From positions 13,193,351 to 13,257,350 of the forward strand of contig CM032659.1 in the NCBI GenBank assembly GCA_019095985.1: a DNA stretch of 64,000 nucleotides. Direction: 5' to 3'. Shown here one piece after another: positions 30,021-57,462 of the stretch. The translations under genes and the position numbers were made by a program. Within the stretch, counting starts at the first letter, position 1; the number at the start of each line of letters is the position of its first letter. The DNA is from Streblospio benedicti. Lineage: Eukaryota; Annelida; Polychaeta; Spionida; Spionidae. The notes under the pieces were generated by a model, which did not search any database, was not told where the DNA came from, and was given only the letters and a program-made list of their open reading frames with translations.

Positions 30021-30198
30021 CAGTAGAACGCGTAACTACCAGTAAGACCTCTATAAGAGAGCGCTTCAACAATGAAACTATATTTTTGGTCCTATGCCTT
30101 CATGACGTGGCCACTGTAAACCTTTTATAAAATGACCACCTCTCTATTGAGAGCAATCGAGGTCGGCCCTCGTGGGTCATAATAGAGAGCTTCTACTG
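30021..30198. mobile_element. Palindromic CAGTAGAAC MITE (pogo/Tigger-like)
   Basis: Begins CAGTAGAACG and ends GCTTCTACTG, with TA on each side (30019-30020, 30199-30200). Same family as 15547-15730. Confidence 0.75.
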
Positions 30199-30452
30199 TA
30201 GTCCTGGCATGAATTGCACATATACTGCTGCTTTCAATTCTAGTTCAGTTAAAATTCTGATTGGGATGCTATTTCCACAACTACTTATAAACATCAGTTT
30301 GCGTTATGAAAAAACAGTGACAATCAGCAAAAGTTCACCTTAACTACCCATCCAAAGTACCCAAATCAAGACAAATCTAGTTTTTGCCTGACATTTTGAG
30401 CTAAACGAATGATTTATCATATAATGTAACATGACGGGAAATTATGTATCCA

Positions 30453-30552
30453 NNNNNNNNNNNNNNNNNNNNNNNNNNNNNNNNNNNNNNNNNNNNNNNN
30501 NNNNNNNNNNNNNNNNNNNNNNNNNNNNNNNNNNNNNNNNNNNNNNNNNNNN
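30453..30552. other. Scaffold gap (100 N)
   Basis: Exactly 100 N, the usual placeholder for a gap of unknown size. The right flank (30553-30605) is the end of another CAGTAGAAC palindromic element (GAGTTTCTACTGTA), so a repeat probably caused the break. Confidence 0.98.
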
Positions 30553-30605
30553 TAGAGTACATTGTAGTCTCCTTATAGAGCTGGTCTGTATTGGAGTTTC
30601 TACTG

Positions 30606-33116
30606 TATGAAAATGGAGACTCACAAGATAAATTGTAACCACGCTTTTTTATTTACTCAATGTTCATGTTATATTTATCTTGTTTGTTTATTATTTTCTT
30701 TGAATTTATACTTCGCTGACCTAGTACTGGTATAAAGTACAACAATAAACTTAATTTATGAAAAGGAATTTATTAAAGCAATCATTCAATATTAATTCTA
30801 TGATTTTCCATTCTATATTTATACTATGATTTTATGACAATATATACTTGTGCAATATATAGCTGAAAAATCAGGCACAATTATACACTACTTATTATAC
30901 ACAAAATGTGTAAAATGGACACTTGTTTGGTAGCCTACGCCAATCCCATGATGGGTGAAAAACACAAAAATGTTTGGTATTGTTATTTTCCTCACCTGGT
31001 GGTCATGATATCCTACTTCACTACTCTCATACATTCACATGAATCGAGAATTGTTACATGAAACAGTTGTGAGTGATTCGTTTTGCGACTGAACTTCTGC
31101 ATTTATAATTGCACGTAGTGAATTATTGAAGCATTATGCGTTATCAAAAAAGACTGTCTATTGCAATTGATTTTGAAGTTTTTTACTATCACTACATCTT
31201 CGAAACGAAGGAAGATATTATCTCATAAAATGCAGTCCCATACATGATGCCTATTGAAGTACTACTACTGCATTGCAAAAACATTGTGGCTGACACAGTC
31301 ATGTATAACTAATGGAGAGAAGAAAAAAACGATATTTGCGATTAGTATGTTCGGCATAGTAAAAGGTGGGACACGCAGTGGTAACATGTTTCAGCGATGT
31401 CAAAGCCTGCCGACATACCTCAAATCTCCCCTGTGTATGGTTTAAAGTCACTACAGCATTGTTACGGGGTATATGGGATCTACGTTGAATGCATACCTGT
31501 CAAAATGTATTTTCTTTAATATTTATAACAATAACAACATGATTACGTCCCAAACAACCAGCTTTTTTTTTGATTTTTTGTATTTATTTATTTATTTTTA
31601 TTTTATTTTTTTTTATTTTTTTTTATCTTTTTTTCGGTAAAAACAGTCACAAAATCCAAACTTTGTGTATAGTCATGACGAAATTGATCGTGATCTACAT
31701 ATTTCTTCAATTACAACACTGAATTTTACCTTCATCTTGAGATATACTTGTACTTTTGAACCATATTTTTGAAGCTACCAAATATTCAACATAATGATTA
31801 ATAGAACGTTGAACAAATGAATATTCAACTTATTGAATTTTACCTTACTATTTACAGTTTTCGGACAAATGACTATGTCCATCTTCAGTCGAGCGACTTC
31901 CCATTGTCCCTACACATGTGCATGTCCCCCGCTTAGTCCACTTCCTATTCTAAAAGAAAACTTCCTGTATTATGTCATAATGGAGTCCATTTACATGAGC
32001 AGTCCAGCTGGTGGTCCCCCTCACGTCTGTTTATTTGTAATATGGTTCTGGGTTCAACATCTTTGTTCACCTGTACTGTAAGGATTGCTTCTGTTTTTGT
32101 AATGACTATCTTATAAGACAACATCAGCACCATCAAGGAAGCAATCTTGGCTGACCCTAATATGGGTAACCAAAGATGTCATGAACCGGGACGGGGGAGG
32201 GGGGGGCACCAACTCTCACACCTGTACGACTCCAGTATCACAATGGGAAGTCGCTAGGACTGACATGTGCAGTGTGAGATTATGAAGATGGACATAGTCA
32301 TGTGTCCGAAACTGTAAATAATAAGGTAAAATTCGGTGTTGTGATTGAAGAAATGTGTAGATCAATTGATATAAAACCATCTCGATGAACTCATTCATGA
32401 AAATTGATCGTGTACAAAAAATGTTTTAGAAAGAATATCCGGTGCTGGTTGGTATTGATAGGTCACACAGTGATATAGAGAATCACAGACTGCTGGTCTA
32501 TAGAAGTATAAAGATGACAAAACAGACGTTAACAAAGGTTTATGTATAATTTCAAAAATCATTAATGTAATAAATAGTAAGTTGGCAAACATACACATGT
32601 AGCGGAAACGTGTACACCGGTAATGTGAAATGGAATTGGTCTATATTTTACTCACTAAGCATACAAAAGACAGACTTGCTGTCATAAACTGTAATTTTCA
32701 GGCCAACATCTGTAACGTTTGGCATTTGTATTGGTTTACCGATGCGTGAAAACTTGAGATCATCTTTTGACATTTGTGCACTATACTCCAGTAGTTTTTG
32801 CTTGCTCATTAATAGATATGAAGTTTCTTTATATAAGTGGGTGCATAACCTACCTTTATATGTCACTTCAAACTTTGCAATTTCAACCGTTCCTTGGGTG
32901 AACCCTCTTCAGCAATAATATGCATTCATAGCAGATAGTCTTACTTATTCGTTTGCAGTCTCTGTTGTGTGGGTGTTTACGTGGGACACGGAAACACAGA
33001 CAATGTTTTTAGCAGATTTTTTATTGTAAAATTTTGTACATTGTATATGTATAGTTATTTACTCCACTAGAGGATGGTCATTTGTGCTTTTGTTTTTAGC
33101 GTATTTTGCAATTATG
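30606..33116. other. AT-rich spacer between esterase and alpha-galactosidase-like genes
   Basis: No exon with coding character seen, including none for the missing glycosidase N-terminus. Holds a T-rich tract (31560-31640) and a long inverted repeat (31684-32411). Confidence 0.5.
31684..32411. repeat. Long imperfect inverted repeat (foldback element)
   Basis: The left arm with AATTTTACCTTACTATTTAC ... GACTATGTCCATCTTC ... GCGACTTCCCATTGT (about 31836-31905, plus a related piece from 31684) recurs in reverse complement at about 32230-32411. No coding capacity; probably a foldback or MITE-type transposon remnant. Confidence 0.7.
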
Positions 33117-49361
<16,245 letters not shown>

Positions 49362-50243
49362 CTAGCACAACAAACAAACTTAAACAATAAGTTATGTTAC
49401 ATGAATGGCATAGAAATGCCAATAAAATATAACACTACAAAGGCATATTATAAGATTTCACTAATAACTGTCCAGATAGAATTGGAACATTGCAAAGGAG
49501 CAATATTGTCAATTATTGCATGATTGTTTCTTCTTTTTAGTGCTAGGGCATCCATTTCATCCTAGCTTCATAAACTGATACTCACTTCTTAAACTTATGT
49601 GACATGTACACTGTCTTGTGGCATCACGATTCTAATATTTCCATAATTTTTTTTTATTAATAAACAGACTTCCTCAAATCCACACCAGCCAGTGCATTCA
49701 CATTTAAATCTATAGATGGATCTAGCGAGGGCCTGTTTAAATTCGTCGCAATTACTTTAAATGTCTGTATAACATCGTATATCATGGTGTTTGAAATATG
49801 ATGTTTTTTTTAAACAAAGCATCAAAAGAAAATTCATGGCGTAGTTTTTTTTAAGTTTGTGTGTGTAAAAGATGTAGTATGAAAAAAGATGGTTGCATTT
49901 CATAATATCACAAAAGGTTTCACTGCAGCTGGGCATTGGGCAACCATAGCCGACGTTGCGGTCATCTTCAGAAAATAATGAGAATTGGACAAACTTAAAT
50001 TACAAAAGAGTACTGTTTAAAGATCGTCCAGACCTTTAAAGATCCATACGGGCCGCTCCATATTGGGGCGAGTCTCCCTGTATCCACGCAGAGAGCAGCC
50101 CTCAGACAACGTGACCACCACATCACCCGACATCATACACTAGAAGTTTAAGTGCTATGCATTGAAGGTTATTTTGCAATGGTGTACTTGAGGTGAATTA
50201 AATGAATGATCCCCTTTCATGAAACCAGAGAAACAAAATATTT

Positions 50244-50779
50244 TCATGATTAACTGTATATATTTTTTCCCAAGTTTGCTTGTGAATTCAATTCTACTAC
50301 TCTCACTGTTCTGCCAAGCAAGCTCCTACCACTGTGTTGACATAGGTGAAGAGACATCTTCCATTTTTCTATATCAAGTGGCCTTGACGGGACTCGAACT
50401 CATGACCCCAAGGTTGTGAGACCAGAATGATACCACCATCGCAAGCAACGGGCTGTTAAAAGGTTACTCGGGCGAACCAATGTCTCTGTAACCCGCAGCC
50501 TACATAATTGGTCAATCATCGTCTCAACCCAGAGGTCGTGGGCTCGTATCCCACCTGAATAACCTTTTAACAGCCCGCTGCTTGGGATGATGGTATCATT
50601 CTGGTCTCACAACCTTGGGGTCGTGATTTCCGAGTCCTCTCAGGGCCACTTTATGTAGTAAAGTGGAAGATGTCTCTTCAGCTACGTCAATACAGTGGTA
50701 GGAGCTTGCTTGGCAGAACAGTGAGAGTAGAATTGAATTCACAAGCAAACTTGGGAAAAAATATATACAGTTAATCATA
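50244..50779. repeat. Long inverted repeat with tRNA-like (SINE-type) ends
   Basis: Arms 50244-50473 and about 50555-50779 are reverse complements at high identity, separated by about 80 bp. Each arm, read outward from the centre, carries a segment resembling a tRNA gene: a GATGGTGGTATCATTCTGG box, CTCACAACC anticodon-loop-like part and a B box such as GAGTTCGAGTCCC. This fits two tRNA-derived SINE copies in head-to-head orientation. Not a functional tRNA: no full cloverleaf is evident. Confidence 0.6.
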
Positions 50780-52165
50780 AAGTCTTATGTTTGTTGTCCT
50801 GATCTTCTTGTTGGTCTTGTCTTGGCCTTATTCTTTTCTAGTTTTTCTAGTCGAGAGCTAGTGCTTTCATTATCTTGCCAAAATGTCGTCGTCATTCCAA
50901 GATTGTTGCCAGAACTGAACTAAAAAGTTGATTATGTATCCCTTGTATGTTTTATTGTGACTGTTTCGATCAACACCACAAAAACATTCTCTGGTAGACC
51001 ATGTCAGGACATTAACCTGCTTACCAAAGCAATTCAAATACTTGTAAACGCTGAAATGGTTTTGTGATCATGTATAAGGTTAGTTTTAACCTAGTCTTGT
51101 GGCTCTTGACCATGTCAGAACCCTGTCTCCCAGCGAGAATTTAACATGTCGAAACCTTGTCTTGGTGCGATTAAGACTAATGGAATGGGGAATTTTTTAT
51201 GTGGCACAAATTAGCATATTTATCGTGACATTGTCTTGAACATCTTCGACTTTTCACTGTCTTGATTTGGTTACGACAAGTTCTTGATAGTGGAATAGCG
51301 GGGGATGCGGTTGGGGGGAGGGGCTAGTGTGGGGAGGGATTACACATTGCCCGAAATACCTAGAGAACACGCACTCTGCAAATTGAATTGCATATCGATA
51401 ATCCCATGTATCTATGCTATCGGTTAAAATATATGTTGATATCGCACAGTATACTGATTAAGTTGGTCGTGTCGATAATAAGGGGACATTAAACAGTGTA
51501 AACCCTACCTTATATGTTTATCCGACGCTCTACTGCTTTTGTAGCTTTGACTGTTACTGTAATAGGACGTAAGCATTTTTTTCTGTCAGCATAATTATTC
51601 AGACCAGAACATTTATTCATATTAGCGGGGGGGGTATAAGGAAGTGGGGTGAGGGTGAAAAGGGTGAAAAGAGGGATGAGGGGAAAATGCCAAATGAAAA
51701 AGGGATAAGGGATAAAAGAAAAATGCAAGAACCGACAAAAAATGTCAGCGTGTTCTTATTGGACATTTGTTTTTGTTTGGTATTTGTTTCTTGTAATCTC
51801 ACTGAGCGCTTGATAGAACGAATACGGTAATATTTTATTTTTTTATTTTTTGAATTTCTGTCATTCCAAAACTTTTGTTGTTTAATGATAAATTTCCCGG
51901 TTTATTTAAATGTATATTATGACATTACATATTTAGAATTCCAACATCAACTATGTCTGTAAACGTTTCGCTTATAATTAATCACATTTCTAGAAACAAT
52001 GCATGCTCGATAGGATCATGATAAATTTGCTGTGGATATTTCAAGACAAAATGACTTCAGCGTGTGCGTGTGCATTGAAATCAAAGGCCGCTTACATAGC
52101 ATAAAAATGAAGAGAATTGTTACAAGAATAAGATTTATTAAAACAAGTTTTTTGAGGGTTCTTTA

Positions 52166-53211
52166 GGGATGACGTAAATTTTGTCACGCTCCTCAAAAGT
52201 GGAACAATGTTCCCTTTTTCTTGACAGCCTCCCAAAATAGAAATATCAGATTTGCGACATAGTCAAAACACATATGTACATATGTATGTACACAGTGATG
52301 TGCGTTTCACAACATTGTAAACAAAGTGGAGTCGGTCGCGTACCCAGCTTGATGACTGGGTCGCGCTCTGTGCTGAATCGCGACGCCACGAGCCCAAAGC
52401 TCGGACGCGCGACGGACGGCTGACTCCTAGACGATGTTGGTTCCCTTACTACTCCTCGTTGTGTTAACTGGTACCCCACGTACAGGCCACCGTCCAGCGT
52501 ACTGGGCGAGTGCCTGGTGACTAACAAGCCGGGTTTCATGACAGGCCCCCACACGGAAGGGGGACTTCGCACCGGTGCTGACACGCAACGATCAGGGCGT
52601 CCCCTTTTACGGCCCACGCGGTCCCAGGCGCGGGAGGAGGGGGTTCGCCACCGGCTAGCCCCGTCAGATAAGTAAAGAAGGCCTATCCCCGAAGGAATAG
52701 GTTACCAGCCCTACGTGCTATCCGACTAGCGTCTACAAGGAAACTGAGGCCCTAATGGCCAAGTCTCAGTACTGTAGTGTACTGAGTCCTTAATCCTACA
52801 GTGGGCTTAAGAAGGCATAACAACAAGGTGTGTGTAACAAAGGGGATAATATACCTAGTCCAGTGCAACTTACATATAACTACTTTATACTCTGCGAGGT
52901 TGCTGCAACCTCGCGCACTGGAGACCTACTGAGAACTAGTTTTGTTACACAACATCACTTATTAAAAATTACCTTTGCATACATATATAATGATATTTAA
53001 TGTATACATAATATAACACTAACATAAAAATCACATACTAAAAATAATGGGATATCTATCCATCACAATTCATGAATGCGTGGGTGAAAATATCAGAAAA
53101 ATTCAGAAACTTGAGCAACCCCCCCCACACACACACACCTCCTCGCCCCCCCCCCCCCTCTCATCCTATTGCTTCCACTTTTGCCGAGCGTGACAAAATG
53201 TACATCATCCT
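52166..53211. mobile_element. 1.05-kb TIR element with GC-rich interior, TTA target duplication
   Basis: Ends GGGATGACGTAAATTTTGTC and the inverse GACAAAATGTACATCATCC, with pairing continuing through CACGCTC..CAAAAGTGG (about 40 bp), flanked by TTA at 52163-52165 and 53212-53214. The interior (52320-52920) is far more GC-rich than the neighbourhood, with a near-perfect hairpin GCGAGGTTGC-T-GCAACCTCGC at about 52896. No recognisable transposase. Confidence 0.75.
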
Positions 53212-53776
53212 TTAGCGCCCCTTGGCTCTTGCTACACCAACAATTCTGTTAGCAGCATAATTGATTTCATTTTCACAATCATTGTCATCATCGACATTGT
53301 TATCATTAACTTCTTGAAACAATGATTTATAATGTGTTGGAGTGAACAAAATATTATCATCTGGCTTTACACACACATCTGCTATCTTAACTGAAACTAA
53401 AGGTGATGCCTCTTGATAAAATTTGTATGGTATCAAAAGATTCTATTCTGTTTAATGCACAACAAAATTCACCACACTCATTAAAATAGTTTTCCAGTTA
53501 ACAATTTTTTTGCATCGCTCTTAGCACTTGTGTATGAAATAATATTTCCCATAGCTCGAAAGATCACCTTATCATTTTGCAGCTGCTGTTTGTTTTTCTT
53601 AAAAACTTACAAAATACATTCATCGAGGGTCTGCCTTTGGCTTGGTGTAAGCATACAAAGGAAGAGTGCCTACTTTGTCTTTTGTAGTTTGGGATCGGAT
53701 ATTGAGCTGACGCACTCCTTGCACATATACTTTTCGATAATTTGTTAAAGTTCCTTGCTCTGCTGCAGTGACTGAT
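53212..53776 (-). pseudogene. Unidentified protein-coding remnant
   Basis: Minus-strand frames at 53776-53620 (starting MNSKSVTAAEQG, later YRKVYVQGVRQLNIRSQ) and 53436-53212 (with VKIADVCVKPDD and an acidic tail) have coding-like composition and lie in series, but no intact gene. I do not recognise the family. It may be host-derived or from a mobile element. Confidence 0.35.
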
Positions 53777-55862
53777 TTACTATTCATGTGAGGTAGTTCC
53801 TCATATGGAATCTACATGTTGCCAAAATAGTGGGATGATGGAAAAAAAAACTTGGGATGTGGGATTTCTAGACCCCTTCCTATATTGGGGGTTATTGGCC
53901 ATATACGAGTACGTTGCACATACAGTCATACATGTATGTTATGTATTATGTAGGTCATACATACAGCAGACATACATACGATTGAAATGATAACGTTTTA
54001 CTGGCTACGTTTAATGCTTGGAATATATGGTATCATGTTTAGCTATGCTGTTCATACGGGGTTACATCTTTCTCCTAACTTGTAACTGGTGCTTTTTGGA
54101 AACGATTTCTCCACTTACTGATACAGCTTACAAACACTGGGCTTACTACAGACTTTGAGCTACATGTACTCAATGTCTGTCATATCCTCATAACTACCAA
54201 TATGCAGATGATATGTCCGTTAATATTATTCAATTAATGCTGCCACTGGACTAATTGAGAATCACTCACATTTTGATACATGACGTCACCAATAGATGGC
54301 AACGGGTGCATTCCAATTGCAGTGATTAGCCAAATAGATCACGTACCCGGCTAATTAGTTCTGGTGACCTCATTTCTTGCCCATCAACACAATTAATGAC
54401 AAAGGATTAGTTGAGACAAATTATAATACATACATGATATAATACGTGATGATAATGAATAAGCCTAGAACACTTAGAAGTACTTTTTATCCTCGGTAAG
54501 TGTCTGTAGGTGTGTGCGTGTGTGCGTGTGTCTATACATCGGTTAGTTAGGACGTGCCATTTCGATGAGGTACCTTTTATGATGTTCAAGTACAGAGAGA
54601 TGTCTAAATTTGTGTGGGTTTTTTCGGTGATGGGTGTATACTTTTGACAGCTATGCGTCCAAATTTTGTAGTAGCCTACGTTTATGCTTGTGTTAACAGT
54701 ATTCCTCTGTTGACAGCATGCCCTGGCATTGTACAATTCAATCTTTTCGATTGCAAATTATCGGATTTATTCTCGTTTTTATTTAGTGTAGCTATATGCT
54801 TATGGATAAATTGAACTTAGAGTTTAAGCTAAAATCTCAATTGACTGCGGTTGTACTTGACCGGACCTGTTGCGTTGTTTTCTAACTTTACGCTGTGGAA
54901 CCATATCAAGACAGGTGCAACTCATCAACCCTCAGCAACTGTCACCATCCTCTGACATTTCTCGTGAGCGTAGTTATCCTGTAATTGTGTCCTGGGAATT
55001 GTGCCCACTGCTCATTGATTAATTAGCTTTCCTGCAGGGCTGCTTGTTGAGCGCCTAATATCCACTCATTATATGTGACAAGAGGACAGTGGTTGAGAGA
55101 TTACATCCTCCATCGTACTGTTCAACAAGTAATTTAAGTCACGTACACTGCACGTGTATATATATACATGTACTAGCTAATCGGCTACTTTAAAACAGAT
55201 TGATCAGAAAGTATTACTACGGCAAATGTTGTTGGTAGCATATCGTTTCAACATTTGGGACGTTTTACACTGTATACATATTCAGTGTTACAATGCATCT
55301 CTGCGGTTCAAGAGTCCTTTTCAAATGGAGGAATTAAGCAAGCAAGAAAGCAGACAAACAAGTAGAAAACGTTCGGTCACCTTAGCAGCAAACATATCAA
55401 AGTATTCAGGCAATAGGTATTTCTCATTTTATAAAAGATATGCATCAGATGGTATCAGATAACGAAACGAGTCTCTCCGGCTTGTCACATAATGATGAAG
55501 TAGATTTTAAAAGAATGTCTCCATTCTTAATTGATTAACATTGAAAACTTGACAAAACATATACAATTTATTACTATCCTTCCCCTTCATACAACATTCA
55601 ACAAATATATTTACACAATCTTTATTATATTTTCAAGCTTCTCTCTCTCACTGTATCCGCAAACACTGGAATATCACATATAAATCTTTATTACAGATAT
55701 AAATACAGATAGTATCATACAAAGTAATAAACGTAATATTTGTTTGTATTTTTTGAAGATTATGATACTACATGATTGTATGCACTGTAATAAAGCACAG
55801 GAGGGTTGCAAATTAACACCATAGCCCCTACATAATACCACTCCAAATGTGGCCCGATGGAT

Positions 55863-56196
55863 TAAACCCGCTTTACACTAGAGCGATCATGAGCGAACCC
55901 GTGCAACGCATCTGCACGTATTATGTCACGTCGTCAACTTGGGCGTATTGTGGCGGCATTGAACGTAGTAAAAATGCATGGTACGACAAGTTGCTGAGGC
56001 AAACGAAGTGTTACTTATATGTGCGAATGTTCTGCGATCCGTAGACGCAGCATAACTATTTAAAGCAAACTTTAACCAAACTGAAAGTTTGTTCAAAATT
56101 TTGAACATGTTCAAAATTTCCTGACGAATTTGCCAGTTCGCCAGTGCACGTAGAGCTACGTAGGTGGAATTCGCTATAGTGTAAAGCAGGCTTTAG
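55863..56196. mobile_element. About 330-bp MITE with GCTTTACACTA inverted ends
   Basis: Left AAACCCGCTTTACACTAGAG and right TATAGTGTAAAGCAGGCTTT are inverse of each other; no coding capacity. Confidence 0.7.
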
Positions 56197-56892
56197 AGAG
56201 TTGGTCTTTATTGGGTGTTTGTTACATGACGGCTTAGAACTCGGAAAAACAATATCGTTGATGTGGTCTCGTCATAGAAGTGCATCAACATGTGGTGGGT
56301 AATTCTGTACGCAATATGAAAATAAACAGACGTCATAGCGTTACGTAATGGTGCCTGCAAACAGCAATACCAATCTACATATATTAATACAATTGCTGAT
56401 AACTGAACCATATTTTCTATTGATACAGTTGTAGTATTAAGAAATGCACAATTATCACGAAAATTGCTATACACTTGTGTACATATTTTCTGATGATATA
56501 CTGTATTTGTAGTATTAAGAAATGGACAATTAACACCAAAATGTCGATACACTTGGATTGTGTAATTTAACAATTCCTGTAAACAGTTTTTAAATTAAGC
56601 GTCCATCTCGCAATGTGAAGTTAGATTATAAATTTACAATCTTCCTGGGTAGTGGCATAGTGAATGTGTTCATGAATAAGATTGCACAAAATCACAGATA
56701 AAATCACAACAACATTTTTATATAACATTTTAAACCATAGGAACTCATACACACATAAACTTGGTAATGTAAATTGATATCAAAATATGCCTTAATATAA
56801 TACGACAGTATGCTTTAACCAAACACTCAGTTTATTCTGAGGTAGCAATCCTTTTGCGATACATGTATCTGAAATTCCCAGTGCAATATAAA

Positions 56893-56963
56893 ACCGTGCG
56901 AAAATGAAGTATTTGGTGGGGAAAAGGGGGGCGCCCCTGTGCCCCCCTCCTGGATCTGCCTAT
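56893..56963. mobile_element. CAGATCC-family element, partial, opposite orientation
   Basis: ATGAAGTATTTGGTGGGGAA ... GGGGGGCGCCCC ... CTGGATCTGCCTAT matches the family core in reverse orientation to 34134-34284. Confidence 0.6.
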
Positions 56964-57462
56964 ATATGTTGTTAGGAATTTTGTTCACACAATATTTATT
57001 AGAATATTAGGTGCTATTCAATTAACCCACATCGTGCACATGTATTGGGTTCATTTGGTATCTGCTGTATTATTTTCTGCAGATCTATACTTCTCAATTA
57101 ATTAGGACTGTTCACTGTACTTTGATATATTCCTGTCTTATTCGCATAGGCAGAAACATTTAATCTATCTCCTGGCAGATCACATCTACATCCACCGATC
57201 ACTGGCCAACATCGACAGATTAATGGAATGTGTCCAGTGAAGCAAACACAGCACCCCACCCCCACTCACCACTACCACTTCCCGACCCTCTCTTTCTACA
57301 AAAAAAATCTGAACCTGCCAGTCGACATTGTCCCAGTCGTAAAACGTTTCTCTGTTTGTCTCACAATATGGACATGCTACTATTAAACGCTGTGTTTCAT
57401 CAACTTCACACACCCTCTCCACGATTCCTCTTCCCTCAAGGTCCACCCATACTCCAGGAGCT

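Larger units (their letters stand above)
49362..57462. other. Intergenic region dominated by repeats
   Basis: No complete gene recognised. Upstream side of the esterase and downstream side of the GPCR. Contains a tRNA-like inverted repeat (50244-50779), a TIR element (52166-53211), a short protein remnant (53212-53776), a MITE (55863-56196) and a CAGATCC element (56893-56963). The esterase signal-peptide exon may be here but is not identifiable. Confidence 0.5.

Noticed and set aside
50390-50620. Functional tRNA genes
   Set aside because: A and B boxes are recognisable, but an acceptor stem and complete cloverleaf are not; better explained as SINE heads.
50219-50778. Two similar small proteins on opposite strands
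   Set aside because: They arise from the two arms of one inverted repeat.
51510-51802. Signal-peptide-like exon for the esterase
   Set aside because: Hydrophobic stretch comes from a purine/pyrimidine-biased tract, and no donor joins it in phase to 49361.
57186-57446. 86-residue minus-strand frame
   Set aside because: No start context, no homologue, lies in the 3' flank of the GPCR gene.
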